Shown: positions 19,328-30,826, numbered from the stretch's first letter. The stretch is 64,000 bases of DNA from Chitinophaga sp. E66 (GCA_019285755.1 CP079103.1:5489001-5553000), one strand, 5' to 3'. Made by a program: numbers and translations. Notes: generated from the letters alone by a model not told the origin.

Positions 19328-20849
19328 TCCTTTCCGGAGGATGGCCATGGCGTCTGTATCGCCATATTTCCCGACCTGCGCCTGCAGTTCGGCCATCATC
19401 TTATTTTTAATCTTTTCGTATTTCTTCAGGCCATAAAGGTTCTTCATTTCGAGGGGTCCTTCTTAAGGTCATACAATTCCCAACCGTTGACGCGGTTATA
19501 GAAACGAATAAGCTTGTAGCGTTCATTACGCACTCCGAAGTGCGGCGACACGGCATGTTCGCCGTTTTCGTAATAATGGTAATACATTGCCTTGCGGGCC
19601 TTATTCTTCCCGGACAATACCGGCAGGAAGGATTCGCCCTGCATGTCTGGGGGTATCTCCGCATGGGCGGCTTGCAACAAAGTGGGCGCGATATCGAGGT
19701 TCATAACGAAATCGTTGTTAGACGATCCGGGCTTAACGGCGCCGGGGCATCGCATCACCATGGGCGTACGGAATGATTCCTCGTACATAAAACGCTTGTC
19801 GAACCAGCCATGCTCGCCCAGGTAGAAGCCCTGGTCGGACATATAGATCACGATAGTATTTTCGGAGAGGCCGTTGCGGTCCAGGTAATCAAGGGTGCGG
19901 CCGATGTTGCGGTCTAACGATAGGGCAGTGCTCATGTAATCGCGCATGTAACGCTGGTATTTCCATTGCGCGAAGCCTTCTTCGGTGAAGCGGACGGTTT
20001 TAAGCCCTTCCGCGATGGGGCCGTAGAACCCGTCGAACCTGGCGCGCTGCGCGGGTTCATGCGCTTGATACTTCCTTCGCGGTTCGCTTCGGCACTGTCG
20101 CCGAACATTTTGAGATCGTACCCCATCCGCATGGATTTGGAGATGCTCATATCCTGAACACGGGCAGCCTCGCGGCCTTCATACTTGTCCGTGAAGTTGG
20201 CCGGCGGTGTGAAGGTTACGTCTTCATAAGCGCCAAAGTCTGTGGTGTCGGGAATCCAGGTGCGGTGGGTTGCCTTATGGCCGATCACGAGGCAAAAGGG
20301 CTTGGTGGTATCCCTTGCATCCAACCATCTTTCCGCCTCATCTTCCACGACATTCGAAACATATCCGTCGAATTGTTTGCGGGAGCCGTCCATCATGAGG
20401 AAGTCCGGATTATAATACGCGCCCTGACCGGGAAGTATCTGCCAGTAGGAGAATCCCTGTGGCTTGGTTTCCAGGTGCCACTTGCCGATCCAGGCGGTGT
20501 TATAACCGACTTTCCCCAGTTCTTTGATGAAAGTGTTCTGGCTACCGTCGAACCGGGAGTGCTCATTGTCTTTAAACCCGTTACGGTGGCTGTGTTTGCC
20601 AGTGAGGATCACCGCCCGGCTGGGCCCGCAGATGGAATTGGTTACATATGCACGGTTGAACTTCACGCCTTCCCGGGCAAGCCGGTCGATATTGGGAGTT
20701 CTCGCATGCTGGCCACCGTAGGCGCCGATAGCCTGAAAGGCGTGGTCGTCGGAAATAATGAGAACGATATTGGGCCTGCGTTGGGCTTTCAGCGGCAGAG
20801 CGCCCATGAGGAGCGCCCCGGCGGCAAAAGCGAGAATGGTTTTCATCAT
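19322..20849 (-). CDS. Sulfatase, exported (two apparent frameshifts)
   Basis: MKTILAFAAGALLMGALPLK is a signal peptide. RPNIVLIISDDHAFQAIGAY supplies the metal-binding Asp pair, and SICGPSRAVILTGKHSHRNG contains the CxPSR motif whose Cys is converted to formylglycine by a maturase. GYNTAWIGKWHLE, DQGFYLGEHGWFDKR and LDIAPTLLQAA complete the arylsulfatase fold. About 510 residues. Shifts near 20050 and 19455 split it. It resembles glycan sulfatases such as N-acetylglucosamine-6-sulfatase. The start ATG follows a GGAGG one base away. No maturase gene is nearby. Confidence 0.88.
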
Positions 20850-21030
20850 ACCTCCAATATACTACCTTCAGCCTTTTAATTCCAACAATAAGTCTGACAT
20901 ATACAACCTAATTTAAGCTCTTGTTATTAAGATCCAACCCATAATTTAATCCTTTTAAAAGGCAGTTAAGGGTCAATCAGTGGGAATTGCCCATGTTTGC
21001 CACCAGGCAACGGAGGAAGTTTGAAGAATA

Positions 21031-21062
21031 AGAAAGGCCGTCTCCGGGGAGACGGCCTTTCT
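21031..21062. terminator. Bidirectional terminator downstream of fabG
   Basis: AGAAAGGCCGTCT at 21031-21043 and AGACGGCCTTTCT at 21050-21062 form a perfect 13-bp stem. It lies 22 bases past the fabG stop and between fabG and the sulfatase promoter region. Confidence 0.8.
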
Positions 21063-21083
21063 GTATTGATAAGTAGGTTATAA

Positions 21084-21832
21084 TCAGGTATTCAGACCAC
21101 CGCAAACGCTCAGCGTCTGGCCGGTCACGTAGGCGCTCATGTCGGAAGCCAGGAAGAGGCAGACATTGGCGATATCTTCGGGAGAACCGAATTTACCGAG
21201 GGGATCTGGGACAGGTAATTTTGAGCGCCTTCCCCGTCCTTCAGGTAGTGGGTCATGTCGGTTTCTACGAAGCCCGGGGCTACAGAGTTTACGCGAACGT
21301 TGCGGCTGCCCAGCTCCTGCGCGATGGATTTGGAAAAGCCGATGATCCCGGCCTTAGAGGCTGCGTAGCTGCTCTGGCCCGCATTGCCTTTCATCCCGAT
21401 GATGGAGCTCATATTGATGATGCTGCCTTTCCTGGCTTTCATCATCGGGCGTACCACCAACTTCGTCATATTGAAAACGCTCTTCAGGTTTACGTCCATC
21501 ACCTCGTCCCACTGCTCAGGGCTCATGCGGAGGATTAGGTTGTCTTTGGAAATCCCGGCGTTGTTTACGCAAATATCAACAGTGCCAAACTCTTTCACCA
21601 CATCATTCACCAGCGCCTCGCACTCTTCGAATACGCCGGCGTTGCTCTTGTAGGCCTTAGCTTTCACGCCCATGGCCTGAAGGCGGGCTTCGAGCGCTTT
21701 GGCTTTTTCGTCAGAGCTTACATACGTAAAAGCGACATTTGCACCATGTTCAGCAAATTTCAGGGCAATCGCTTCACCTATACCGCGGCTGGCACCTGTA
21801 ACGATGGCTACTTTGTTGTCGAGTAATTTCAT
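21084..21832 (-). CDS. fabG: 3-oxoacyl-[acyl-carrier-protein] reductase (one apparent frameshift)
   Basis: Short-chain dehydrogenase that reduces 3-oxoacyl-ACP with NADPH in fatty-acid synthesis. The Rossmann motif VTGASRGIGEAIALKFAE, the NNAG motif (DICVNNAGISKDNLILRM), the catalytic Ser (SIINMSSIIGM) and YAASK are all present, as is the C-terminal YVTGQTLSVCGGLNT after the shift near 21200. 249 residues, the usual length. It is followed on the same strand, 61 bases away, by the GH3-family gene. Confidence 0.93.
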
Positions 21833-21892
21833 TGTAACTGTGTAGTTTTAACTTTAGTCTGATGGGCGAAGGTATCGAAATTACACCTTTCC

Positions 21893-23411
21893 CTATTGTT
21901 TTTCAATAAACCGGAGAATTTCTTCCAGCACATTTCTGTCATTGTTGAGACGGGGCACTTTGTGCTGTCCGCCCAGCTTTCCCTTGCTTTTGAGCCATTC
22001 CGTAAACGAGCCTGCCTGCAGGGCGTGCACCGTGGGACGGCGAAGCGCCATGTCTTTATGCCGCTTGGCTTCATAGTCGGAGTTGATGGTCTTAAGGGAA
22101 CGGTCGAGCACGTCGATGAACGCGTCGAGGCTGGCGGGTTGCTGTTCGAATTCGATGAGCCATTCGTGGCCTCCCGATTCGCCTTCGCTAAAGTAGATCG
22201 GCGCTGCAGTATAGTCGTTCACCACGGCGCCTGTTGCTGCGGCGGCTTCCGCGATGGCTTTATCGGAATTGTCGACAATCAGCTCTTCCCCGAAGGCATT
22301 GATAAACGACTTCGTGCGGCCGCTTACGCGGATGCGGTAAGGCGAGGGACACGAACTGCACGGTGTCTCCCAGCAGGTAGCGCCAGAGGCCGCCGTTGGT
22401 GCTGATGACGAGCGCGTAGTTTTTGCCTAGTTCCACTTCATGAAGCTGAAGCGTCCGCGGGAATTCCTGGCCCAGTTCTTCCATAGGCATGAACTCGTAG
22501 AAGATGCCATGCTGAAGGAACAGGAGCAGTCCTTCTTCCCCGATTACATCCTGCGCGGCGAAGAAGCCTTCAGATGCGTTATAGGATTCGAGGTAGTTCA
22601 TATCCGGTTTGCGGATAAGCTTTTTAAACTGTTCGCGGTAGGGCGTGAAGCTCACCCCTCCGTGCATGTACACTTCCAGGTTCGGCCATACATCGGCGAG
22701 ATTGTCTGTCCCGGTTAGTTCGAAGATGCGCTTGATAAGCACGATCGTCCGGTAGGAACGCCGGCGATGTTGGTGACATTTTCGTGGATAACGGTGCTGG
22801 CCATCCGCTCGATCTTTTCTTCCCATTCGTCCATAAGGGCGATGGAGAGGTCGGGCGTACGGAGGAGGTTGCCGTAGAAGGGCATATTCTGGAGCATCAC
22901 GGCGCTCAGGTCGCCGTAATAGCTGTCGGAATCGGGGAAAGTTTGTTAACCTGATGACTTCCGCCGATGACGAGCGATTTTCCGGTGAGCACATCAGAGT
23001 CGGGGAAGTTGTTATAATACAGGGAGAAAACGTCGCGGCCGGAGCGATAGTGGCATTCGTCGAGGCTTTCGACGGATACGGGGATGAACTTGCTCTTGTC
23101 GGCGGTGGTCCCGGAAGATTTTGCGAACCATTTGATCGGGGTGTTCCAGATAATGTTCTGTTCACCTTCCATGACGCGCTGGATGTAGGGCTTCATGGTT
23201 TCATAGGTATGCACGGGTACTCTTTGCTTGAATTCTTCTACCTTATATATCTTATTGAATCCGTACTGCTTGCCGAACTCGGTGTACTGGGCGGCGGCGA
23301 GCAGGTTCTGAAAGACCTGCTGCTGAACCTGCAGGGGTACTGCATAAAGTGCTCTATACGCCCCATCCGTAGTCTGGCCAATTGCGACAGCGCTGGACTT
23401 ATTATCTTCAT
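21893..23411 (-). CDS. GH3 auxin-responsive promoter family protein (acyl-adenylate-forming; several apparent frameshifts)
   Basis: About 507 residues, starting MKIISPALSQLARLRM. FAKSSGTTADKSKFIPVS is the nucleotide-binding motif of the ANL-type adenylate-forming GH3 family. The plant members join amino acids to hormones; the many Bacteroidota members have no settled substrate. Further blocks are FYGNLLRTPDLSIALMDEW, WPNLEVYMHGGVSFTPYREQ and LWRYLLGDTVQF. Shifts near 23345, 22945, 22750 and 22350. It stands immediately upstream of lptB's end, a conserved neighbourhood in this phylum that hints at an envelope role. Confidence 0.85.
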
Positions 23412-23450
23412 ACCAGTTTTATAGCAGGGTTTTATTTGATAGGTTATGTC

Positions 23451-24217
23451 TTATTCTACTTGTTTAGCTGCTTCGTCGAGGTAATCTTTTCTTCGGAGCA
23501 CGAAATTCTGGCCAAGATACACTTTTCTCACCTGTTCGTCGGCCGCGAGCTCTTCGGCGGATCCGGCTTTGAGGATCTTGCCTTCGAAGAGCAGGTATGC
23601 CCGATCGGTGATAGAAAGGGTTTCCTGAACGTTGTGGTCGGTAATCAGGATGCCGATATTGCGGTATTTCAGTTTAGCCACGATGCCCTGGATGTCTTCC
23701 ACGGCGATGGGGTCGATGCCGGCAAAAGGTTCGTCCAGCAGGATGAATTTGGGGTCTACCGCCAGCGCCCTGGCGATCTCTGTACGGCGCCGTTCGCCGC
23801 CGGAAAGTACATCGCCGGGGCTTTTGCGAACGTGCTGGAGGCGGAATTCGCTAAGGAGGCTTTCCAGCTTGGCTTTTGCTCGGCGCGGGTCAGCTTCGTC
23901 ATTTCCAGTACGGCGGAGATATTGTCTTCCACGCTGAGCTTGCGGAAAACGCTGGCTTCCTGCGGCAGATAACCGATCCCCATCTGGGCCCTTTTATACA
24001 TGGGAAGCTTTGTGATATTGATCTCGTCGAGGAACACTTCGCCCTCATCCGGCTTGATCAGGCCCACCACCATATAGAAAGTAGTGGTCTTTCCCGCACC
24101 GTTGGGGCCCAGCAGCCCTACGATTTCGCCCTGCGTCACCTCCACTGAAACGTGGTTCACTACCGTTCTGCTGCGGTAGCGCTTCACTAATTGCTGGGTA
24201 TGTATCCTTAATGCCAT
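23451..24217 (-). CDS. lptB: LPS export ABC transporter ATP-binding protein LptB (apparent frameshifts)
   Basis: ATPase that drives lipopolysaccharide extraction from the inner membrane. Walker A GPNGAGKTTTFYM, the LptB-specific YLPQEASVFRKLSVEDN, the signature LSGGERRR, Walker B FILLDEPFAGIDP and H-loop LITDHNVQETLSITDRAYLL are all readable. About 256 residues. One or two shifts lie near 23878 and 23810. The chosen ATG (MALRIHTQQLVKRY) is 14 bases after a -7 element. Essential in LPS-producing bacteria, so the breaks are almost certainly sequence errors. Confidence 0.93.
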
Positions 24218-24231
24218 AGTTAGAATCTGGG

Positions 24232-24239
24232 CAAAAATA
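24232..24239 (-). promoter_or_regulatory. -7 promoter element of lptB
   Basis: On the complement strand TATTTTTG matches TAnnTTTG, ending 14 bases before the lptB ATG. Confidence 0.5.
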
Positions 24240-24329
24240 ATAAAATCGGCGAATGGACAAGGGTTTTGCGCCAATCAGATGAAGGATTTTAACCATTTAT
24301 TGGCTATTAGTTAATTATTGGGGATATAT

Positions 24330-24358
24330 TATTTTTGCGGGGCTTTACAGAAAGCCCC
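24330..24358 (+). promoter_or_regulatory. -7 element and 5'-terminal hairpin of metF
   Basis: TATTTTTG at 24330-24337 is followed at once by GGGGCTTT (24339-24346), ACAG and AAAGCCCC (24351-24358), an 8-bp perfect hairpin that ends five bases before the ATG at 24364. The expected transcript start falls in or at the foot of the hairpin, so nearly the whole leader would be this structure. No Shine-Dalgarno sequence is seen. Confidence 0.5.
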
Positions 24359-24363
24359 TCAAC

Positions 24364-25315
24364 ATGAAAGTTACCGAACATATCGCCCAGGCGAAAGACA
24401 CCCTGATCTCGTTTGAGATCCTGCCTCCGCTGAAAGGGAAAAGCATTGATTCCATCTGGGACCACCTGGATCCGCTGATGGAATTTAAGCCGGCATATAT
24501 CAATGTGACCTACCATCGCAGCGAGCATATGTTCAAGAAGCGGGCCGACGGGTCGTTCGATAAGGTGGAGATCCGCAAGCGCCCCGGCACCGTGGGCATC
24601 TGCGCCGCCATTATGAACCACTACCAGGTAGACGCCGTACCGCACCTCATCTGCGGCGGCTTCTCCAAGGAAGAGACCGAAAATGCCCTGATCGACCTGA
24701 ACTTCCTCGGGATCGACAATGTGCTCGTACTCCGTGGCGACGCTCCCAAGAACGAAACTTTCTTCGAAGCCCATCCAAATGGTCACCGCTATGCGCTCGA
24801 ACTCCTGGAGCAAGTAGTGAATATGAACAACGGCATGTACCGGAAGAAGACCTCCAGGGCGGCATCAAGACCAAATTCTGCATCGGGGTGGCCGGTTATC
24901 CCGAGAAGCACTTCGAAGCCCCCAACCTGCAGACCGACATGAACTACCTGAAGAAAAAGTGGAAGGCGGCGCCGATTATATCGTCACCCAGATGTTCTTC
25001 GACAATAAAAAGTTCTTCGACTTCGTGGCCAAATGCCGCGAAAACGGCATCAACGTACCCATTATCCCCGGTCTCAAACCGCTTACTTCCAAAAAACAAC
25101 TGACCGTACTGCCGCGCATCTTCCATGTGGATATGCCCGATGAGTTCGCCAATGAAGTATTGAAGTGTAAAACCGACAAGGACGTGGAAGTGGTGGGCAC
25201 CGAATGGCTTATACAGCAATCAAAAGAACTGAAGGCCGCTGGGATCCCCGTATTGCACTATTATACCCTCGGCAAGCCCAGGGTAGTGCAGCAGGTAGTG
25301 GCCTCCATCATCTAA
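24364..25315 (+). CDS. metF: 5,10-methylenetetrahydrofolate reductase (two apparent frameshifts)
   Basis: Flavoenzyme that makes 5-methyl-THF for methionine synthesis. The N-terminus LISFEILPPLKGKSIDSIWD carries the FEI/FPP motif. VTYHRSEHM, PHLICGGFSKEE, NVLVLRGDAPKNE (FAD-binding Asp) and YIVTQMFFDN follow, ending VVQQVVASII. About 318 residues. Shifts near 24845 and 24958. The leader hairpin could regulate expression; no SAM riboswitch was recognised. Confidence 0.93.
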
Positions 25316-25460
25316 AAATGGAAAAACCATTGCGTGGATACGCAATGGCTGTGTTTCCTATAACTGTCACACCTTTGTTTAGAAAACTTATTGGTGATGT
25401 ATTGCTGCTATTATGACGCCTGCCATTCACCTTACCCCTACCCGGGGATAAAAAAATATA

Positions 25461-25496
25461 AAAGGGGAGGTCCTCCGCGCGGAGGGCCTCCCCTTT
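25461..25496. terminator. Bidirectional terminator between metF and PorT-like gene
   Basis: AAAGGGGAGG plus CCTCCG pairs with CGGAGG plus CCTCCCCTTT, with one unpaired base on each side. A-rich upstream and T-rich downstream flanks suit both converging genes. Confidence 0.8.
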
Positions 25497-25519
25497 ATCA
25501 TGTCCCGGTAAATTCGTTA

Positions 25520-26220
25520 TTAATAATCCTCGCGGTTGAACAGGAAACCCACGCTCAGCCCGAGATATTGATTGCGGCTGTGTGAAAAACTACTGCGGTC
25601 GGCATCTGTCAATCCAATGCTGCAATTGGCGGAAACGGTCACGCTGCTGAAAAATTCATACCCCACGGAAAAATGCGCACCGCCTTCCCAGCGGGTCATC
25701 CGGATAACCGAGGATCATCCCCAACATTTCCTGAAAAGCGTATGGGATGTACATCGCGGCTCATCTCCTGCCCGTTCAACTCGTTGGCAAAAGCATAATT
25801 CCCCTAAGGCCAAACCCTATATAAGGACCCAGCCCGCCAACGAGGTGACCTTTGCCCACCGGTAATTTATAAACTACATTTAAAGGAAGCTCCAGGTAAT
25901 CCAGTTCCATCCGCCGGCCTTTGGATATGACGATACCCGGCACATCCGGTTTCAGCCAGGGCTGTTCACGGATGGTAGCCCCTTTGCGGATATACCGGAA
26001 ATATGGTTGCAGGTACACCCGGTCGAAAAGGGGATGTTCAGCAACAGGTCGGCATGCCAACTGTATAAGGGATCCATATAGCCTTTTCCGATAAGGTCGC
26101 AGATTCGCCGTCGAATTCAATGTTGGATGCATTCATGCCTCCCCTTACTCCTACACTCACCTGTCCAAACGCAACGGGGGCCACATACAATAACATGCAC
26201 ATGAGTAAAGCTCTCTTCAT
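25520..26220 (-). CDS. PorT-like outer-membrane beta-barrel protein 1 (several apparent frameshifts)
   Basis: MKRALLMCMLLYVAPVAFGQ is a signal peptide, followed by VSVGVRGGMNASNIEFDGES. LDYLELPLNVVYKLPVGKGH and LVGGLGPYIGFGLRG are the hallmark blocks of the small eight-stranded outer-membrane barrel family (PF13568), and the last strand ends VGFLFNREDY at 25520. About 235 residues. Shifts near 26100, 26040, 25800 and 25700. It belongs to a run of three related barrel genes; no function is assigned. Confidence 0.78.
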
Positions 26221-26496
26221 AGATACGATTATTTGTGGGGTAGACGCACCTAAGGCTGGCATAATCGAAATCTGGAGTGTATCGGTTAGGGGTCCTAAGT
26301 CGTCTCTACTGTCCTTTGTAATGCAACTGCAAAACTAATACAAAGAAGATTGAGTTGTAATAGCGTAACAAACAGAATAACCAATTGTTAACTTAAAACT
26401 GCATTTTTTTAGCTGAATAGTGTCAAAAAAATGGCCAGACGCGGTAAATTCCACATCTGACCATTGATTTTATGTTGTCTACGATGAAACTGGATA

Positions 26497-27110
26497 TTAA
26501 CGGCCACCGAACTTGTAACCGGCGGTCACACCAAAGGAGGTATTACGGCGGGAGTTGTCGCTGTTGCCATTTTGATGAATATTAACAAGCCCCAGGTCTG
26601 CATACAGCCCAAAGTTGAGGCCCTGCGGCAGTTCGTAGCCGAACTGGAGGTTGGCGCCTGCGTCGAAACGTTTGATGTCATCATCCCAGTCGATATCCCG
26701 GCTGCCGGTAATGCCGAAGAAGCTGCCTTCAATTTTACCACCAACGCCCATGGCCACATAAGGGCCGGCGCCAAGGTAAAGGTTACCGGATCCTACTTCC
26801 GGCTTAAACATAAAGTTCACCGGCAGCTCCAGGTAATGGATACGCATTTTCCCATCTACATTATTGCCACTTTCCTTACTGCCTTTACCGGAATAGAGCA
26901 GACTTGGCTGAATATAAAATTCATCCGCCAATGGAAGATCTACTGTCAAACCTGCGCGCAGGCCGGTTAAGAGATCGCTGGTTTCTTTATTACCATTGAA
27001 TTTGTAAGTCTGGCTGGCAAACTGCGGTCCGGCCACGATCCCGAATTTTACCTGGGCGAATGTGGCGCCTGCCATCAACATGGCGACAGCGGACAAGAGA
27101 GTTTTTTCAT
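26497..27110 (-). CDS. PorT-like outer-membrane beta-barrel protein 2 (start-proximal apparent frameshift)
   Basis: The mature region QVKFGIVAGPQFASQTYKF, IHYLELPVNFMFKPEVGSGN, LYLGAGPYVAMGVGGKIEG and final TSFGVTAGYKFGG are a PF13568 barrel. The signal peptide should start at 27110 as MKKTLLSAVAMLMAGATFAQ. The given T-run at 27102-27107 is one short, which moves the ATG out of frame. About 204 residues. It is flanked by two paralogues on the same strand; spacing of 79 and 276 bases suggests separate or loosely linked transcription. Confidence 0.85.
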
Positions 27111-27189
27111 GTTATGTGTTTGTTGTTTTAGGAAAATGTTGCTGTGGACGAAAAGCATTAACTAATAAACTGCCTTTGCGTCAAATTGT

Positions 27190-27887
27190 TTATTTGCTCC
27201 GGCCAAGAAGATAACCTACAGAGAAGCTCCATACGCGGTTTTTACCTTTATCATCGGAGCTGTTGTCGGTTCCGGAAAGGATTTTACCGAAGCCAAGGCC
27301 GTACTGTGCAGATACGAGGAAGTTGCCGAATTCGACGCCGGCCATAAGGTTACCACCATAGTCGAATCGTTTGTACTTGTCGTAGCCCTGGTTGGGGTCT
27401 CCATCGTTGAAGGGGGTATCGTCGTCCCATTTAATGGAGTTGTCGCCAGAGGTGTGAACGCCTGCCACGGTAGACTCCCACTTGTTTTTACCGCCAACGC
27501 CGAATGCTGCATAAGGTCCAGCACCGAGGAAGATACGCGTATCGTTCCCTACAGGGATTTTACCCACGAAGTTGACGGGAACTTCTATGTAACGGGGGCC
27601 GGTAGTAGTTTTGAAGTAAGCGGGACCATCGGATTCACCGCGTTCGATTTTGGTACCCTTGCCGGTGTAGTACACGCCGGGCTGTAAAGAGAGGATGGGG
27701 AAAGCGGAATGTCCGCGATTGCACCAATGTGGAAAGAATTCAGGGAACGGCTTTTATCCACCGAACCGCTGTTGGCGTCTGAAATGTTTGCCACGTTCCA
27801 ACCGCCTTTTACACCTACTCTTACCTGGGCCATTGCAGCTACGGACATGCCGATCGCTACACAAGTTAAAATCATCTTTTTCGTCAT
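27190..27887 (-). CDS. PorT-like outer-membrane beta-barrel protein 3 (one apparent frameshift)
   Basis: MTKKMILTCVAIGMSVAAMA is a signal peptide; QVRVGVKGGWNVANISDAN begins the barrel. PRYIEVPVNFVGKIPVGNDT and IFLGAGPYAAFGVGGK are the family blocks, and the last strand is RVWSFSVGYLLGRSK. About 233 residues. A shift near 27695. The loop GDNSIKWDDDTPFNDGDPN is acidic and longer than in the two neighbours. Function unknown. Confidence 0.85.
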
Positions 27888-27984
27888 AACCTTTAAGTTT
27901 TGGTGATGACAGGACATTTCAAAGAACGTGCCAAAGCAAGTCAATGCCGTTTCAATCCACTGTCAATCATCAACTTACAAAGCA

Positions 27985-29381
27985 TCACTTTCGGTTATCG
28001 CCCGATATTGCCCGTTGCAGGAAGTCGTCTAACTGTGTTACGCCGAGGCGTTTGGCCAAGATTTTCTTGCGCTCATCGAGGAGGTAAATCACCGGTGTGG
28101 GTAGACGTCGTAAAATTTGCGGTAATTGGTTTTGTATTCAGGGTCCCAGGCGTGAATCCAACCGGACATTTCGTGTTTGCGGATAAAGGAAGTCCATTCT
28201 TCGCGGGTACCATCTGTCCGGATACCCAGCATAGTTACGCCTTTGTTTTTCCAGGAAGCTTTGAACGCGGAATCGAGTTTTGGTATCTCGGTAATGCAAT
28301 GTCCGCAGGTGGGGTCCCAGAAAACTACGACGGTGTATTTAGACTTGATATCATATAATGAAGCCCTACGCGAGGAGGTATCCTTCAGTTCCAGCGGCGC
28401 CGCCTGCTGCCCGATCAGGTTAGGCGCGATGGTAAACGCCCGTTCAATAACCTTCTGGCGCTGCTCTTCGCCAGGTTGCTTTTCCCGTAACGTAATACTT
28501 CTCCACCATATGCACGAATACGGCATCCATTCCCATTACGGGAGAAGTTTCGTAAGTGTGGGTGATCCACCATACCACAAACTTGAATGACTCCTTATCA
28601 TTCTTCGTTTTGGCAACGAGCATATCCGCTTCCGCAATTACGCTGTCTGGCACCGGGGCAACGAGTTGCTTGAAGTAGCGGTCGAGCCGTGCTTCGAGGA
28701 TGGGCGTGCGTACGAGGCGGCCGTCAGACAGGTCGATATCGTCCCAGTAATGACCTTTGTAATAACGATAAGGATAGGTTGAATCGAGGGTGCCGTCTGC
28801 TTTTTTGGGCATTGGTGGGATTTCCGGTTCTTTCATGGCGCGAAACAGGCTGGCGAGCAGGGAGGCGGGATGTTGGGAGATCACGTTGCTGCGGTACTCC
28901 TGGAGTTTTTTGCCGAAGGCTTCCGACAGGGGTTGCACGGCCGCGGAGTCTGCCGCGGTGCGGGCCGATGCCGCTTTGCCTGGAGCTCGCGGCTATTGTT
29001 CAGGATGAATTTATTGTAATCGGAAAAGAGCGCGTTATCAGGGCTGCCTGTAAATACAGTATTAGCCGTCAGATCCGCCGTGTCTGCCTGTATGGAGAAT
29101 TGCTGCTTTTTGTCGAGCAGGATCTCGAAATACCTTTGCTTGCCGGGCATTACGATCAGGTAGATGCCACCGGGAAGGGTTTCCGTCCCTTTCAATATGG
29201 CCGTGCCCTGCGCATTAATTTGGGCAGAATCCATCACATACGTCGTTTTACCCATATAATGACCGAGGTAAAGGGTGCCGGATTGCATGTTACGGAGCGT
29301 TACGGAGATCTGGTAGCCCTGGGCGTGAAGGGAAGAAACGCCGCACAGGCAGCATAGCAGGAGAGATAGCAGTTTTTGCAT
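27985..29381 (-). CDS. TlpA-like thioredoxin-fold protein with DUF4369/DUF5106-type N-terminus (several apparent frameshifts)
   Basis: MQKLLSLLLCCLCGVSSLHA is a signal peptide. The N-terminal domain (SVTLRNMQSGTLYLGHYMGK, GGIYLIVMPGKQRYFEILLD) is DUF4369-like. A helical middle region with YRYYKGHYWDDIDLSDGRLV resembles DUF5106. The C-terminal domain is a thioredoxin fold with VVVFWDPTCGHCITEIPKLD, so the active site is CGHC, and ends LDDFLQRAISGDNRK at 27985. About 465 residues. Shifts near 28970, 28480 and 28105. Such proteins are periplasmic disulfide reductases linked to cytochrome or envelope assembly; the exact partner is unknown. Confidence 0.85.
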
Positions 29382-29410
29382 AGGTGCAATAAAAGTAAAT
29401 AAAACCATCC

Positions 29411-29418
29411 TACCTTTG
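29411..29418 (+). promoter_or_regulatory. -7 promoter element directly before rlmD
   Basis: TACCTTTG matches TAnnTTTG and ends five bases before the GTG start at 29424, so a leaderless transcript is likely. Confidence 0.5.
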
Positions 29419-29423
29419 CACCC

Positions 29424-30826
29424 GTGAGGAAAAAAAATGTAGTTCTGGAAAATGTGCCCGTCACCGGCTATGCCGCTGAAGGCAAAGCGCTTGCACGGGT
29501 AGACGGCAAGGTCATTTTTATTGAAGGCGGCGTAGTGCCCGGCGATGTGGTGGATGTCCGCCTTTCTAAAAACAAAAAGACTGGGCGGAAGGCCGGGCAA
29601 CGGTTATCCGTAGTTATTCCCCGCAGCGGACCGAGGCCTTTTGCGAACATTTCGGCCTCTGCGGAGGTTGTAAATGGCAGATGCTTCCCTACGAACAACA
29701 AATGGCTTATAAGCAACAGCAGGTGGAGGACAATCTCCGCCGCATCGGCCACCTCGAATTCCCGCCCTGGAACCTATCCTGGGAGCGGAGAAGTACCGCC
29801 GATACCGAAACAAGCTGGAGTTCACCTTTTCCAATAAGGCGTACCTGACCGATGCAGAGATGCGGGCCGCCGGGGATGAAATTCCCCGCCGCAACGCCCT
29901 GGATTCCACATTCCCCGGTTGTTCGACAAAGTCCTTGATATCCAGACCTGCCACCTCATGGAGGAGCCTGCCAATCTTATCAAGAACACCATCCGGACCT
30001 ACGCTGAAAAGCATGGCCTGTCGTTTTACGATATCCGCCAGCAAACCGGCTGGCTCCGCAACCTTGTGCTGCGTATCTGCACCACTGGAGAAGTAATGGC
30101 CAATCTCGTGGTTCACCACGAAGACGAAGCCCTTCCAGCATTGCTGGATCACCTGTTAAAAGAGGTTCCGGCCATCACGACCCTCCTTTATACCATCAAC
30201 CCTAAAAAGAACGATACTATCTTCGATCTCGAGCCGAAAATCTGGTTTGGCAAGGGTTATGTAGAGGAGAGGCTGGAAGATTTCACGTTCAAGATCGGTC
30301 CGAAGTCGTTTTTCCAGACCAACACCTACCAGGGTGAGGCCTTATATAAAGTGACACGCGAATTTGCCGGGCTGACCGGTAAGGAGACGGTTTATGATCT
30401 TTACTGCGGTACCGGCAGCATCGGGATCTTCGTTTCCCGCCAGGCAGGTAAAGTAGTAGGTATCGAACTGATACCGGAAGCGATCGCCGACGCAAAGGAG
30501 AATGCGGCCGCCAATGGCGTGACCAATGCGGAATTCTTTGCCGGAGATGTGATCGACATCGCCGACGACGCATTTTTCGCTACACATGGCGCCCCGGACG
30601 TGATCATCACCGACCCTCCGCGAGCGGGCATGCACGAAAAGCTGACGGCCAAACTGCTGGAAGTAGCTGCTCCCCGCATCGTTTACGTATCCTGCAACCC
30701 CGCCACGCAAGCGCGCGACCTCGCACTGCTGGCCGAAAAATATACAATTGAAAGGGTAAGGCCGGTGGATATGTTCCCCATACCCACCACATCGAGAATG
30801 TAGCGTTGTTGCAGCGCAGATATTAA
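29424..30826 (+). CDS. rlmD: 23S rRNA (uracil-C5)-methyltransferase RlmD-like (several apparent frameshifts)
   Basis: Starts with GTG. The N-terminal TRAM domain (PVTGYAAEGKALARVDGKVI) is followed by a four-Cys iron-sulfur site (CEHFGLCGGCKWQ and a later Cys). SAM-binding motifs are TVYDLYCGTGSIGIFVSRQ and VVGIELIPEAIADAKENA, and the catalytic region is DPPRAGMHEK and VYVSCNPATQARDL. About 468 residues, ending HIENVALLQRRY at 30826. Shifts near 29635, 29920 and 30775. The family methylates uridine in 23S rRNA; related TrmA/RlmC cannot be wholly excluded, but the Cys cluster favours RlmD. Confidence 0.88.

Noticed and set aside
25204..25585. Short frames between metF and the barrel gene
   Set aside because: They overlap the metF end and the bidirectional terminator and have no coding pattern.
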